NCBI GenBank assembly: GCA_943325655.2
Contig: CALPQG020000007.1
Span: 1-21,487, forward strand
DNA: 21,487 bases
DNA from: Bifidobacterium breve
GTDB taxonomy: Bacteria; Bacteroidota; Bacteroidia; Cytophagales; UBA9547
Direction of reading: 5' to 3'
Part shown: positions 7,051-16,398 of the stretch, piece after piece
How the letters are laid out: every line of letters starts with the position of its first letter
Numbering within the stretch: the stretch's first letter is position 1
Translations under genes and position numbers: made by a program
Notes under the pieces: model-generated
The model's input: only the letters and a program-made list of their open reading frames with translations
What the model was told of the DNA's origin: nothing
The model's database searches: none

Positions 7051-10000
7051 TTAGTCTTGCAACTCTTTTTTCTTTTGGTGAGCTTCTTTAGAAGCAACCA
7101 AATTTTCTAATTCTTCTTTGTTAGAAACGATCATGTCATTGTATCTTCTGATACCTGTACCTGCAGGAATTAGGTGTCCAACAATTACATTTTCTTTAAG
7201 TCCTAATAAGAAATCTGATTTTCCTCTGATAGAAGCTTCACTCAATACTTTAGTTGTTTCCTGGAACGATGCCGCAGAAATAAAACTTTGAGTACCTAAC
7301 GATGCTTGAGTAATACCTTGAAGTACTGGTCTGGAAACAGATGCTTGTGCATCTCTCACTTCAGCCAATTTCATATCACGTCTTTTCAAACTAGAGTTTT
7401 CATCACGTAATTTTCTTGAAGATACAATTTGACCTGGTTTCAAATTTTCTGAATCACCAGATTCAAACACTACTTTTTTATCTAGGATAGTATCATTTTC
7501 TAACCTGAACAAGAATTTGTGAACCATTTGACCTGGTAAGAATGAAGTATCTCCAGGCTCAATGATTTCCACTTTTTGCATCATTTGGCTTACGATAGTT
7601 TCAATGTGTTTATCGTTGATTTTTACACCTTGAAGACGATATACCTCTTGAATTTCATTCACCAAATATTCTTGAACAGCAGTTGGACCTTTGATCGCTA
7701 AAATATCAGAAGGAGTAATCGCACCATCAGACAATGGTTGACCAGCTCTTACAAAGTCATTGTCTTGTACTAGAATGTGTTTAGACAATGGAACCAAGTA
7801 TTTCTTCTTAATTTCATCTTTTGATTCCACATAGATTTCTCTATTACCACGTTTGATACCACCATAAGTAATAACACCATCAATCTCACTTACTACCGCT
7901 GGGTTAGAAGGGTTACGTGCTTCGAAAAGCTCTGTTACTCTTGGAAGACCTCCCGTAATATCTCTAGTTTTACCTACAGCTCTTGGGATTTTTACTAATA
8001 TTTGACCTGCTTTAATTTTATCTCCATTGTCAACAATAATGTGAGCACCTACAGGCAAACTGTATGCTTTCAAATCACCATTTTTTGAAGTAATATTAAT
8101 AGAAGGGTTTTTCGCTTTATCTTTAGATTCAGTTACTACTTTCTCTCTGTGACCAGTTTGCTCATCGTATTCCTCTCTGTAAGTAATACCATCTTCCACC
8201 GCTTCAAATTCAACTTTACCGTCAAATTCAGAAAGAATTACAGCATTATAAGCATCCCAATAACAAAGCTCATCGCCTTTTTTCACTTTATCGCCTTCTT
8301 TTACTCTTAAAGAAGCACCATAAGGAACATGGTTACTAATTAATACTTTTTTGGTAACTGGATCAATCACTTTTACCTCTCCAGATCTACCCATTACCAT
8401 ACTTACCAATTCACCTTCTAAGTTGGTAGAGGTTACAGACCTGATATCTTCAAACTGTACTTCTCCGTCAAATTTAGCTTTATGATTAGCCTCTACTGCA
8501 ATGTTAGATGCTGTACCACCCACGTGGAATGTACGAAGTGTTAACTGTGTACCTGGCTCACCAATTGATTGTGCTGCAATTACTCCGGCAGCTTCACCCA
8601 ACTGTACCATTTTGCCTGAAGCTAAGTTACGTCCGTAACATTTGGCACAAACACCACGTCTCGTTTCGCAAGTCAATACTGAACGTATTTCTACTGCTTC
8701 AATGCTGGTTTCGTCAATTCTTTTTGCAATTACTTCGTTTATTTCTTCCCCAGAAGCAACGATAAGTTCATCAGTCAATGGATCATAAACATCGTGAACT
8801 GTAACCCTACCTAAAATTCTGTCAGATAAAGATTCAACGATATCTTCATTGTCTTTTAATGCGCTTACATTGATACCTCTTAAAGTACCGCAATCTTGTT
8901 CATTGATAACAACATCTTGAGCAACGTCAACCAGCCTACGAGTTAAGTAACCCGCATCAGCAGTTTTCAAGGCAGTATCAGCCAAACCTTTACGAGCACC
9001 GTGAGTAGAAATAAAGTATTCTAATACATCCAGTCCTTCTTTAAAGTTAGAAAGAATCGGGTTTTCGATAATCTCCCCTACAGAACCTTGAAGATTTTTT
9101 TGTGGCTTAGCCATCAAACCTCTCATTCCACCTAACTGACGAATTTGTTCTCTTGAACCCCTTGCGCCAGAGTGCATCATCATATAAATAGAGTTGAAAC
9201 CTTGTTGATCGGCTTCTAACTGTACCATCAATGATTCTGTAATTTGAGAGTTGATACGCGTCCATATATCAATTACTTGATTGTAACGTTCGTTATCAGT
9301 AATAAGACCCATCAAATAGTTATTCAAGACATTTTCAACATCTTGTTTAGCTTGTTCAACCAATCTTGCTTTGATTTCAGGAACCATGATATCATTAAGT
9401 CCCATTGATAAACCGCCTTTGAAAGCTGTTTGGAAACCTAATTCTTTGATATCATCCAAGAACTTAGCAGTTCTTGCCATACCAGTTTCTTTCTGGATAT
9501 GAGAAATCAATTGCTGAAGTTTCTTTTTGGTCAATAGTTCATCTAAGTAGCCAACTTCTGCAGGAACGCATTGATTAAACAATACACGACCAGCAACCGT
9601 TTCTATAATTTTAGTAACTAAATCTCCATTTTCATCCTTAACAATAGTTCTGATTTTAATGAATGCATGTCTTGAAAGTTTCTTTTCATTCAATGCAATA
9701 ATTACTTCTTCAAAACCATAGAAAGTTTGGCCTTCACCAATGATTGGGAATTCAGGAGTAGTTCTTCTACCTTTAGTCAGGTAATACAATCCTAAAACCA
9801 TGTCTTGAGAAGGTACCGTAATCGGTGCTCCGTTGGCAGGGTTCAAGATATTGTGAGAAGCTAACATCAAAATCTGTGCTTCTAAAATTGCTTCATGTCC
9901 TAGTGGTACGTGAACAGCCATTTGGTCACCATCGAAATCGGCGTTGAATGCAGTACACACTAATGGGTGTAACTGAATCGCTTTTCCTTCAATCAATTTA

Positions 10001-11358
10001 GGTTGGAATGCCTGAATACCAAGTCTGTGTAGCGTAGGCGCACGGTTAAGCATTACAGGGTGACCTTTCAATACGTTTTCAAGAATATCCCAAACTACAG
10101 GATCTTTTCTATCAACGATTTTCTTAGCCGACTTCACTGTCTTAACTATACCTCTTTCGATTAATTTTCTAATGATGAACGGTTTGAATAACTCAGCCGC
10201 CATATCTTTAGGTAAACCACATTCGTGAAGTTTCAATTCTGGTCCTACTACAATTACAGAACGACCTGAATAATCTACCCTTTTACCCAATAAGTTTTGA
10301 CGGAAACGTCCTTGTTTACCTTTAAGCATATCACTCAAAGATTTCAATGCACGGTTTCCTTCAGCTCTAACAGCATTTACTTTTCTTGAGTTATCAAAAA
10401 GAGAATCTACTGCTTCTTGAAGCATACGTTTTTCGTTACGTAAAATTACTTCAGGAGCTTTTATTTCTATCAATCTTTTTAGACGGTTATTTCTAATGAT
10501 AACCCTTCTGTAAAGATCATTTAAATCTGATGTTGCAAAACGTCCACCGTCCAAAGGCACTAATGGTCTTAATTCTGGAGGTATTACCGGTACCATTTTG
10601 ATAATCATCCATTCAGGACGATTTTCAATACGCGTACGGGCTTCTCTAAACGCTTCCACTACTTTCAACCTTTTCAAAGCATCTGCTTTTCTTTGTTGAG
10701 AAGTATCGTTGGCTGCAGAGTGACGTAAACTATAAGATAAACCATCAAGGTCAATTCTGCTCAATAGCATTTGAAGAGAATCAGCACCCATTTTAGCAAT
10801 GAACTTATTAGGATCATTGTCGTCAAGCAATTGATTTTCTCTTGGTAATTTATCTAAAATATCAAGGTATTCGTCTTCAGTTAAGAAATCAAGGTAATTG
10901 ATTCCATCTTCAGCTTTCAAACCTGCTTGAATAACTACATATCTTTCATAATATATAATTTGATCCAATTTTTTTGTTGGTAAGCCAAGTAAATAACCTA
11001 TTTTATTAGGTAAAGATCTGAAATACCAAATATGAGCAACAGGAACTACAAGTTCGATATGGCCCATACGTTCACGACGTACTTTCTTCTCTGTAACTTC
11101 AACCCCACAACGATCGCAAATGATGCCTTTGTATCGTATTCTTTTGTATTTACCACAATGACATTCCCAGTCTTTAACAGGCCCAAAAATTCTTTCACAG
11201 AACAAGCCACCCATTTCAGGTTTGTAAGTTCTGTAATTAATTGTTTCTGGTTGAGTTACCTCACCATGTGAGCTTTCAAGAATTGACTCTGGAGAAGCGA
11301 GACTAATCGTTACTTTAGAGAAATCTTGGTTAAGTTTTTTATTTTTTCTAAAAGCCAT
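7051..11358 (-). CDS. rpoC: RNA polymerase subunit beta'
   Basis: A 1435-residue beta' subunit. The frame continues to a TTG at 11364, but the ATG at 11358 gives the usual Bacteroidota start (MAFRKNKKLNQDFSKV) and is preferred. The N-terminal zinc ribbon has cysteines at about residues 66, 68, 81 and 84. The catalytic NADFDGD motif is at 472-478, its three aspartates holding the active-site magnesium. The second zinc site is at about 823, 897, 904 and 907, the same spacing as in E. coli. The trigger loop region (SIGEPGTQLTLRTFHVGG) and the C-terminal SFISAASFQETTKVL segment are intact. It follows rpoB after a 95-base gap with two hairpins and is followed by the DUF3467 gene. No frameshift or truncation is seen. 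Confidence 0.98.
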   Translation of the reverse strand: MAFRKNKKLNQDFSKVTISLASPESILESSHGEVTQPETINYRTYKPEMGGLFCERIFGPVKDWECHCGKYKRIRYKGIICDRCGVEVTEKKVRRERMGHIELVVPVAHIWYFRSLPNKIGYLLGLPTKKLDQIIYYERYVVIQAGLKAEDGINYLDFLTEDEYLDILDKLPRENQLLDDNDPNKFIAKMGADSLQMLLSRIDLDGLSYSLRHSAANDTSQQRKADALKRLKVVEAFREARTRIENRPEWMIIKMVPVIPPELRPLVPLDGGRFATSDLNDLYRRVIIRNNRLKRLIEIKAPEVILRNEKRMLQEAVDSLFDNSRKVNAVRAEGNRALKSLSDMLKGKQGRFRQNLLGKRVDYSGRSVIVVGPELKLHECGLPKDMAAELFKPFIIRKLIERGIVKTVKSAKKIVDRKDPVVWDILENVLKGHPVMLNRAPTLHRLGIQAFQPKLIEGKAIQLHPLVCTAFNADFDGDQMAVHVPLGHEAILEAQILMLASHNILNPANGAPITVPSQDMVLGLYYLTKGRRTTPEFPIIGEGQTFYGFEEVIIALNEKKLSRHAFIKIRTIVKDENGDLVTKIIETVAGRVLFNQCVPAEVGYLDELLTKKKLQQLISHIQKETGMARTAKFLDDIKELGFQTAFKGGLSMGLNDIMVPEIKARLVEQAKQDVENVLNNYLMGLITDNERYNQVIDIWTRINSQITESLMVQLEADQQGFNSIYMMMHSGARGSREQIRQLGGMRGLMAKPQKNLQGSVGEIIENPILSNFKEGLDVLEYFISTHGARKGLADTALKTADAGYLTRRLVDVAQDVVINEQDCGTLRGINVSALKDNEDIVESLSDRILGRVTVHDVYDPLTDELIVASGEEINEVIAKRIDETSIEAVEIRSVLTCETRRGVCAKCYGRNLASGKMVQLGEAAGVIAAQSIGEPGTQLTLRTFHVGGTASNIAVEANHKAKFDGEVQFEDIRSVTSTNLEGELVSMVMGRSGEVKVIDPVTKKVLISNHVPYGASLRVKEGDKVKKGDELCYWDAYNAVILSEFDGKVEFEAVEDGITYREEYDEQTGHREKVVTESKDKAKNPSINITSKNGDLKAYSLPVGAHIIVDNGDKIKAGQILVKIPRAVGKTRDITGGLPRVTELFEARNPSNPAVVSEIDGVITYGGIKRGNREIYVESKDEIKKKYLVPLSKHILVQDNDFVRAGQPLSDGAITPSDILAIKGPTAVQEYLVNEIQEVYRLQGVKINDKHIETIVSQMMQKVEIIEPGDTSFLPGQMVHKFLFRLENDTILDKKVVFESGDSENLKPGQIVSSRKLRDENSSLKRRDMKLAEVRDAQASVSRPVLQGITQASLGTQSFISAASFQETTKVLSEASIRGKSDFLLGLKENVIVGHLIPAGTGIRRYNDMIVSNKEELENLVASKEAHQKKKELQD

Positions 11359-11375
11359 TTTCAATTATTTAGTGT

Positions 11376-11400
11376 AATAATTAGGATGTTACTAATTATT
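11376..11400 (-). other. A+T-rich hairpin upstream of rpoC
   Basis: A perfect 9-bp inverted repeat (11376-11384 and 11392-11400) with a 7-base loop. It lies 17 bases upstream of the rpoC ATG, in the rpoB-rpoC gap. Composed only of A/T pairs apart from one G/C pair, it is thermodynamically weak. It could influence ribosome access to rpoC or mark an RNA-processing site. No function is shown. Confidence 0.45.
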
Positions 11401-11420
11401 GGAAATAATATAAAGATACA

Positions 11421-11442
11421 GCGTGTACACGAATGTACACGC
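11421..11442 (-). other. Stable UUCG-loop hairpin after rpoB
   Basis: A perfect 9-bp inverted repeat (11421-11429 and 11434-11442) encloses a 4-base loop that reads UUCG in the minus-strand RNA, closed by an A-U pair. It begins 11 bases after the rpoB stop codon. The following sequence (UGUAUCUUUAUAUUAUUU) is U-rich but not a clean U tract. A partial terminator or an mRNA-stabilising/processing hairpin is therefore more likely than a full terminator. Confidence 0.65.
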
Positions 11443-11453
11443 CATATAATAAC

Positions 11454-14400
11454 TTAATCTAGTGTTATTTCTAGTGCTAAACCTCTCAGTTCATGCACCA
11501 GTACGTTGAACGATTCCGGGATATTTGGTTTCGGCATATTCTCTCCTTTAACAATAGCTTCGTACGCTTTGGCTCTACCAACTACGTCATCAGATTTTAC
11601 TGTTAAAATTTCTTGAAGAATATGTGCTGCACCGAAGGCTTCGAGTGCCCAAACCTCCATCTCACCAAAACGTTGTCCGCCGAATTGAGCTTTACCACCC
11701 AATGGTTGTTGCGTAATTAATGAATATGGTCCTATAGAACGCGCATGCATTTTATCATCCACTAAGTGACCTAGTTTCAGTACATAAATAACCCCAACAG
11801 TTACCGGTTGATCGAAACGATCACCAGATAAACCATCATAAAGGTAAGTACGTCCATTTGCAGGTAAGCCAGCTTCTTTCAATTCGTCAGCAACTTCTTT
11901 TTGAGAAGCACCATCAAATATAGGAGTAGAATATTTACGGCCTAATTTTAACCCAGCCCATCCAAGAACTGTTTCATAAATTTGACCAATGTTCATCCTT
12001 GAAGGTACACCAAGAGGGTTCAATACGATATCCATCGGAGTTCCATCTTCTAAGAATGGCATGTCTTCATGTCTAACGATTTTAGCAACTACCCCTTTGT
12101 TACCGTGACGACCTGCCATCTTATCCCCTACCCTTAATTTACGTTTTTTAGCCACGTAAACTTTAGCTAATTGAACAATACCTGCTGGTAATTCATCGCC
12201 AACTTCAAGTGTGAAGCGTTCTCTTTTGAATTTACCTGAAACTTCATTTCTGATTTTATTGTAGTTTTTAACTAAATCTACAATCAATTGATTGATGGTA
12301 GCATCAGTAGTACAACTTTCTAATAATAAATCAGTAATCAAGTTAACTTCTTCAGTCACATTATAATTGCTCTCATCTCTGTAAGAGTTTTTATCTGGAA
12401 ATAAAGAATCTTTGATATTTTTTCTAGTGAATTTAACACCTTTAGAAAGTATTTCATCTCCAAATTTGTGCTTGATGCCCTGACAAGTTTTACCTTCTAA
12501 AAGGGTAACAAACTTATCGACCATCTTGTCACGTAGAACTGTTAAATTTTTAGAGTAACCTTCTTTTAAGTTATCGACTAAGCGTTTTGATTTTGCTCTT
12601 AAATCTTTATCCTTTTTAGGACGAGAGAAAAGTTTCGTATCAATCACAACACCTTTTAATGATGGAGGAGCTTTCATAGAAGCATCTTTCACATCACCAG
12701 CTTTATCACCAAAGATTGCTCTCAGTAATTTTTCTTCCGGAGTTGGATCGCTTTCGCCTTTAGGTGTAATTTTACCAATTAAAATATCACCTTCTTTTAC
12801 TTCAGCGCCAATTCTTATGATACCATTTTCATCCAAATTTTTAACAGCTTCTTCACTTACGTTAGGAATCTCTGAAGTCAATTCTTCTTCACCACGTTTT
12901 GTATCACGAACCTCAAGTTCAAATTCTTCAATGTGGATAGAAGTAAAAATATCCTGGCTTACAACTTTTTCAGAAATTACAATCGCATCTTCAAAGTTAT
13001 AACCTTGCCAAGGCATGAAGGCAACTTGCATGTTTCTTCCCAAAGCCAATTCGCCTTGATTAGTTGCAAATCCTTCTACTAATGGTTGTCCTTTGATAAC
13101 CCGTTCGTTTTTAAGAACGATAGGTTTTAAGTTCACACAAGTGTCCTGGTTGGTTCTTCTGAATTTAATCAATTCATAAGGAATTGAATCGCTTTCAAAA
13201 CTGATTAGTCTTTCGTTGTCAGTTCTATCGTATTTAACTATAATTTTATTAGAGTCAACATATTCGATTTCACCGTCACCTTCAGCTACGATTAATGTTC
13301 TTGAATCAAGTGCTACTCTTTGTTCTAAACCTGTTCCAACAATTGGCGCTTCGGCTCTTAACAAAGGTACCGCTTGACGTTGCATGTTAGATCCCATCAA
13401 AGCACGGTTGGCATCATCATGTTCCAAGAAAGGAATTAATGAAGCAGCAACAGAAACAATTTGGTTGGGAGCAACATCCATATAAGTTACCTTTTCAGGT
13501 TCTACTACAGGGAAATCACCTTCAAATCTACTTTTGATTTTATCAGCAAAGAATTTACCTTGTTCATCATGGTGCGCATTGGCCTGAGCGATATAGTTAT
13601 TGTCTTCTTCTTCAGCAGACATATACACCAAACCATCATTTACCAAAACTTTACCATCTTTTACTTTACGGTAAGGAGTTTCAATGAATCCCATTCTGTT
13701 TACTTTTGCGTGAACGCAAAGAGAAGAAATAAGACCAATGTTTGGACCTTCCGGAGTTTCAATCGTACAAAGACGACCATAATGTGTATAGTGAACATCA
13801 CGTACCTCAAAACCAGCACGTTCTCTTGAAAGACCACCTGGACCTAAAGCTGACATTCTTCTTTTGTGCGTAATCTCCGCCAATGGATTGGTTTGATCCA
13901 TAAATTGAGACAACTGATTGGTTCCAAAGAAGGAATTGATAACAGAAGAAAGCGTTCTTGCGTTGATCAAATCAACAGGTTTGAAATCTTCGTTATCACG
14001 AACGTTCATACGCTCCTTGATAGTTCTTGCCATACGTGCAAGACCAACACCAAACTGAGAATACAATTGTTCACCAACAGTTCTAACTCTTCTATTGCTT
14101 AAGTGATCTATATCATCGACAACTGCTTTAGAGTTAATCAAACCGATAAGGTACTTCACAATAGAAACAATATCTTCATTTGTCAATACCCTAACATCAG
14201 ATGAAAGAGAAAGAGACAATTTTTTATTAATTCTATAACGACCAACTTCACCTAAATCATAACGTTTATCACTAAAGAATAAGTTATGAATAATGTCACG
14301 AGCTGTTTGTTCATCAGGAGCTTCAGAGTTTCTAAGTTGACGGTAAATTTGTTCTACCGCTTCTTTTTCAGAATTTGAATTATCCTTTTGTAAAGTGTTA

Positions 14401-15326
14401 TAAATAATAGAGAAATCAGCAATATTTACATCTTCTCTATGTAGGATAACAGATTTGGAACCAGATTCTAAAATCGTTTCAAGGTCTTCTTCACGAATTA
14501 CAGAGTCACGTTCTAATAAAATTTCATTTCTATCAATAGAAACAACTTCACCAGTATCTTCATCTACGAAATCTTCAGTCCAAGTTCTAAGTACCCTTGC
14601 CGCCAATCTTCTACCAACAATCTTTTTAAGAACAGCTTTAGTAGCAGGAACTTCTTCAGAAAGCTCAAATAAATCAAGTATGTCTTTATCTGTTCCGTAT
14701 CCGATAGCTCTCAAAAGAGTAGTTACCGGGAATTTCTTTTTACGGTCGATGTAAGCGAACATGACATTGTTTACATCCGTAGCAAATTCAATCCAAGATC
14801 CTTTGAAAGGGATAATTCTTGCAGAATAAAGCTTCGTACCATTTGTATGCTTGCTTTGAGCAAAGAATACTCCTGGAGAACGGTGTAATTGAGATACAAT
14901 AACCCTTTCAGCGCCATTGATTACAAAAGAACCTCTTTCAGTCATGTATGGGATATTTCCCAAAAACACTTCTTGTTCTATGGTAACGAAATCTTCATTA
15001 TCATCATCATTACAAGACAATTTCAATTTTGCTTTCAAAGGCACAGAATACGTCAATCCCCTATCAATAGACTCATCTACTGAATATTTAGGTGGATCAA
15101 TGTGGTAATCAATAAATTCCAGGACGAAATTTTCTCTTGAGTCAGAGATAGGGAAGTTTTCTGCGAATACTTTGTATAAGCCTTCCTTGCTTCTGTTTTC
15201 AGCGGGAGTTTCTAATTGGAAAAAATCTTTGAAAGACTGAATTTGTACATCAAGGAAATCAGGATACTCGATCACAGATTTAATAGATGCAAAGCTTTTT
15301 CTTTTAGTTTTAATAAGGTTAGCCAA
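11454..15326 (-). CDS. rpoB: RNA polymerase subunit beta
   Basis: A 1290-residue beta subunit, of usual Bacteroidota length. Its start codon is TTG (15324-15326). No ATG is available in frame before the upstream TGA at 15366-15368, and the reading MANLIKTKRKSFASIK then EYPDFLDVQ matches the family start. The rifampicin region QLSQFMDQTNPLAEITHKRR lies near residues 471-490. Asp477, His487 and Ser492, equivalent to E. coli 516, 526 and 531, are all wild type. The active-site segment GDKMAGRHGNKG, with its two conserved lysines, and the C-terminal GGQRFGEMEVWALEAFGA clamp anchor are present. It follows rplL after 130 bases containing an attenuator-like hairpin and precedes rpoC. With alpha, beta' and omega it forms the core polymerase. 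Confidence 0.98.
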   Translation of the reverse strand: MANLIKTKRKSFASIKSVIEYPDFLDVQIQSFKDFFQLETPAENRSKEGLYKVFAENFPISDSRENFVLEFIDYHIDPPKYSVDESIDRGLTYSVPLKAKLKLSCNDDDNEDFVTIEQEVFLGNIPYMTERGSFVINGAERVIVSQLHRSPGVFFAQSKHTNGTKLYSARIIPFKGSWIEFATDVNNVMFAYIDRKKKFPVTTLLRAIGYGTDKDILDLFELSEEVPATKAVLKKIVGRRLAARVLRTWTEDFVDEDTGEVVSIDRNEILLERDSVIREEDLETILESGSKSVILHREDVNIADFSIIYNTLQKDNSNSEKEAVEQIYRQLRNSEAPDEQTARDIIHNLFFSDKRYDLGEVGRYRINKKLSLSLSSDVRVLTNEDIVSIVKYLIGLINSKAVVDDIDHLSNRRVRTVGEQLYSQFGVGLARMARTIKERMNVRDNEDFKPVDLINARTLSSVINSFFGTNQLSQFMDQTNPLAEITHKRRMSALGPGGLSRERAGFEVRDVHYTHYGRLCTIETPEGPNIGLISSLCVHAKVNRMGFIETPYRKVKDGKVLVNDGLVYMSAEEEDNNYIAQANAHHDEQGKFFADKIKSRFEGDFPVVEPEKVTYMDVAPNQIVSVAASLIPFLEHDDANRALMGSNMQRQAVPLLRAEAPIVGTGLEQRVALDSRTLIVAEGDGEIEYVDSNKIIVKYDRTDNERLISFESDSIPYELIKFRRTNQDTCVNLKPIVLKNERVIKGQPLVEGFATNQGELALGRNMQVAFMPWQGYNFEDAIVISEKVVSQDIFTSIHIEEFELEVRDTKRGEEELTSEIPNVSEEAVKNLDENGIIRIGAEVKEGDILIGKITPKGESDPTPEEKLLRAIFGDKAGDVKDASMKAPPSLKGVVIDTKLFSRPKKDKDLRAKSKRLVDNLKEGYSKNLTVLRDKMVDKFVTLLEGKTCQGIKHKFGDEILSKGVKFTRKNIKDSLFPDKNSYRDESNYNVTEEVNLITDLLLESCTTDATINQLIVDLVKNYNKIRNEVSGKFKRERFTLEVGDELPAGIVQLAKVYVAKKRKLRVGDKMAGRHGNKGVVAKIVRHEDMPFLEDGTPMDIVLNPLGVPSRMNIGQIYETVLGWAGLKLGRKYSTPIFDGASQKEVADELKEAGLPANGRTYLYDGLSGDRFDQPVTVGVIYVLKLGHLVDDKMHARSIGPYSLITQQPLGGKAQFGGQRFGEMEVWALEAFGAAHILQEILTVKSDDVVGRAKAYEAIVKGENMPKPNIPESFNVLVHELRGLALEITLD

Positions 15327-15382
15327 AGTTGTATAGATTAGGTTAAACCAAACAATATCCCTGATTCATAGACAGATAAGAA

Positions 15383-15394
15383 ACTGCATACATA
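15383..15394 (-). promoter_or_regulatory. Degenerate promoter-like site upstream of rpoB
   Basis: Read on the minus strand, TATGTATG (15387-15394) followed by CAGT differs by one base from TAnnTTTGCAGT, the start of the motif shared by three strong promoters in this window. A TTG occurs 23 bases upstream, inside the terminator hairpin, which is at the far end of tolerated spacing. It could restart transcription of rpoBC after the attenuator, but the mismatch lies within the TTTG core, so this is tentative. Confidence 0.3.
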
Positions 15395-15398
15395 AACA

Positions 15399-15430
15399 GG
15401 AAAAGACCTGACTTTTACAAGTCAGGCCTT
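15399..15430 (-). terminator. Attenuator-like hairpin between rplL and rpoB
   Basis: A 12-bp stem (15403-15414 and 15419-15430, one G-U pair in the minus-strand RNA) has a 4-base loop. It is followed in the transcript by UUCCUGUUU, and the stem itself ends in CUUUU. It starts 26 bases after the rplL stop codon. E. coli has a partial terminator in the same gap that lets only a fraction of polymerases continue into rpoBC; the position here suggests the same role. The short U run suits partial termination. Confidence 0.8.
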
Positions 15431-15456
15431 AATATCGAGAATGAAAATAAAATCAA

Positions 15457-15831
15457 TTATTTTACTTCTACTTCAGCGCCAGCTTCTTCAAGTTGTTTTT
15501 TAAGAGCTTCTGCTTCGTCTTTAGCTACACCTTCTTTAAGAGGTTTTGGAGCACCATCAACTAAATCTTTAGCTTCTTTCAAGCCAAGACCAGTTAAGTC
15601 TTTCACCAATTTAACTACTGCAAGTTTGTTTGCACCAGCTGCTTTAAGGATAACATCAAAAGAAGTTTTTTCTGCTGGAGCATCTGCTGCACCACCACCT
15701 GAAACTACTACTGCTGCAGCTGCTGCTGCTGGTTCGATACCATACTCATCTTTTAAGATTGCTGCAAGTTCGTTTACTTCTTTAACTGTAAGGTTTACTA
15801 ACTGCTCTGCGAACGCTTTAAGATCTGCCAT
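15457..15831 (-). CDS. rplL: 50S ribosomal protein L7/L12
   Basis: A 124-residue L7/L12, the multicopy stalk protein that recruits EF-Tu, EF-G and other translational GTPases. The N-terminal dimerisation region (to about residue 33) binds L10. An Ala/Gly/Val-rich hinge follows (about 34-55), then the C-terminal domain EKTSFDVILKAAG ... KLAVVKLVKDLTGLGLKEAKDLVDGAPKPLKEGV, which includes the factor-binding helices. It follows rplJ by 40 bases. A hairpin that probably acts as a partial terminator lies downstream, which fits the need for more L7/L12 than RNA polymerase. The start MADLKAFAEQLVNLTVKEV is typical of the family. Confidence 0.98.
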   Translation of the reverse strand: MADLKAFAEQLVNLTVKEVNELAAILKDEYGIEPAAAAAAVVVSGGGAADAPAEKTSFDVILKAAGANKLAVVKLVKDLTGLGLKEAKDLVDGAPKPLKEGVAKDEAEALKKQLEEAGAEVEVK

Positions 15832-15871
15832 TTTTATTAATTTTAATTAAGTTATTACTAATTTTAAGATA

Positions 15872-16396
15872 CTATTTTTCTGAAAGGGTTTTAACAATTC
15901 CTGCCAAAGTGTTAGGTGCACTTTTAAGTGCAGAGATAACATTTTTAGCGGGAGATTGAAGCAATGCGATGATATCACCAACAAGCTCTTCTTTAGATTT
16001 AAGTCTGGTAAGTGCATCAAGATTTTCATCTCCAATGTAAATACATGAATCTATTGAAGCGGCTTTAAGCAATGGTTTTTTACCTGCTTTGCCTCTGAAT
16101 TCTTTAAGAACTTCGGCGGGAAGCTTACCTGATTCTTTCGAAAAGATAATTCCAGAAAAACCTTTAAGAACGCCATTATCAAAGGAAGAATAATCCGCAT
16201 CAAGCGAATCAAGCGCTTTTCTGATAAGGGTATTTTTGATTACTTTATATTCTACACCTTTTTGGAAACAAATTCTTCTGAAATTGTTTACTTGTTCAAC
16301 AGTTAATGCTGAAGAATCAGTGATGTAGAAATGATTATGTGCAGCAAATCGTAGTTTTAAATCTTCAACTATGCTATTTTTTTCTTCTCTCGTCAT
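15872..16396 (-). CDS. rplJ: 50S ribosomal protein L10
   Basis: A 174-residue L10, of usual length. The N-terminal domain starts MTREEKNSIVEDLKLRF and binds 23S rRNA together with L11. The segment GVEYKVIKNTLIRKALD is conserved across the family, and the C-terminal helix is where L7/L12 dimers attach. In E. coli the L10-L12 complex represses its own translation through a long leader upstream of rplJ. Here rplA ends only 2 bases before the rplJ ATG, so no such leader exists and control must differ. It is cotranscribed with rplK-rplA upstream and rplL downstream. Confidence 0.96.
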   Translation of the reverse strand: MTREEKNSIVEDLKLRFAAHNHFYITDSSALTVEQVNNFRRICFQKGVEYKVIKNTLIRKALDSLDADYSSFDNGVLKGFSGIIFSKESGKLPAEVLKEFRGKAGKKPLLKAASIDSCIYIGDENLDALTRLKSKEELVGDIIALLQSPAKNVISALKSAPNTLAGIVKTLSEK

Positions 16397-16398
16397 GA

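Noticed and set aside
11411..11418. TATCTTTA as a -7 box for a separate rpoC promoter
   Set aside because: The last base of TAnnTTTG is wrong, no TTG lies at the -33 spacing, and no CAGTCC extension follows.
15327..15345. CAACTTTG just upstream of rpoB as a -7 box
   Set aside because: It lacks the TA at the required position and would start transcription within or after the TTG start codon.
15847..16035. Minus-strand 62-codon frame overlapping rplJ
   Set aside because: It is an out-of-frame reading of the conserved L10 C-terminus with no family signature.
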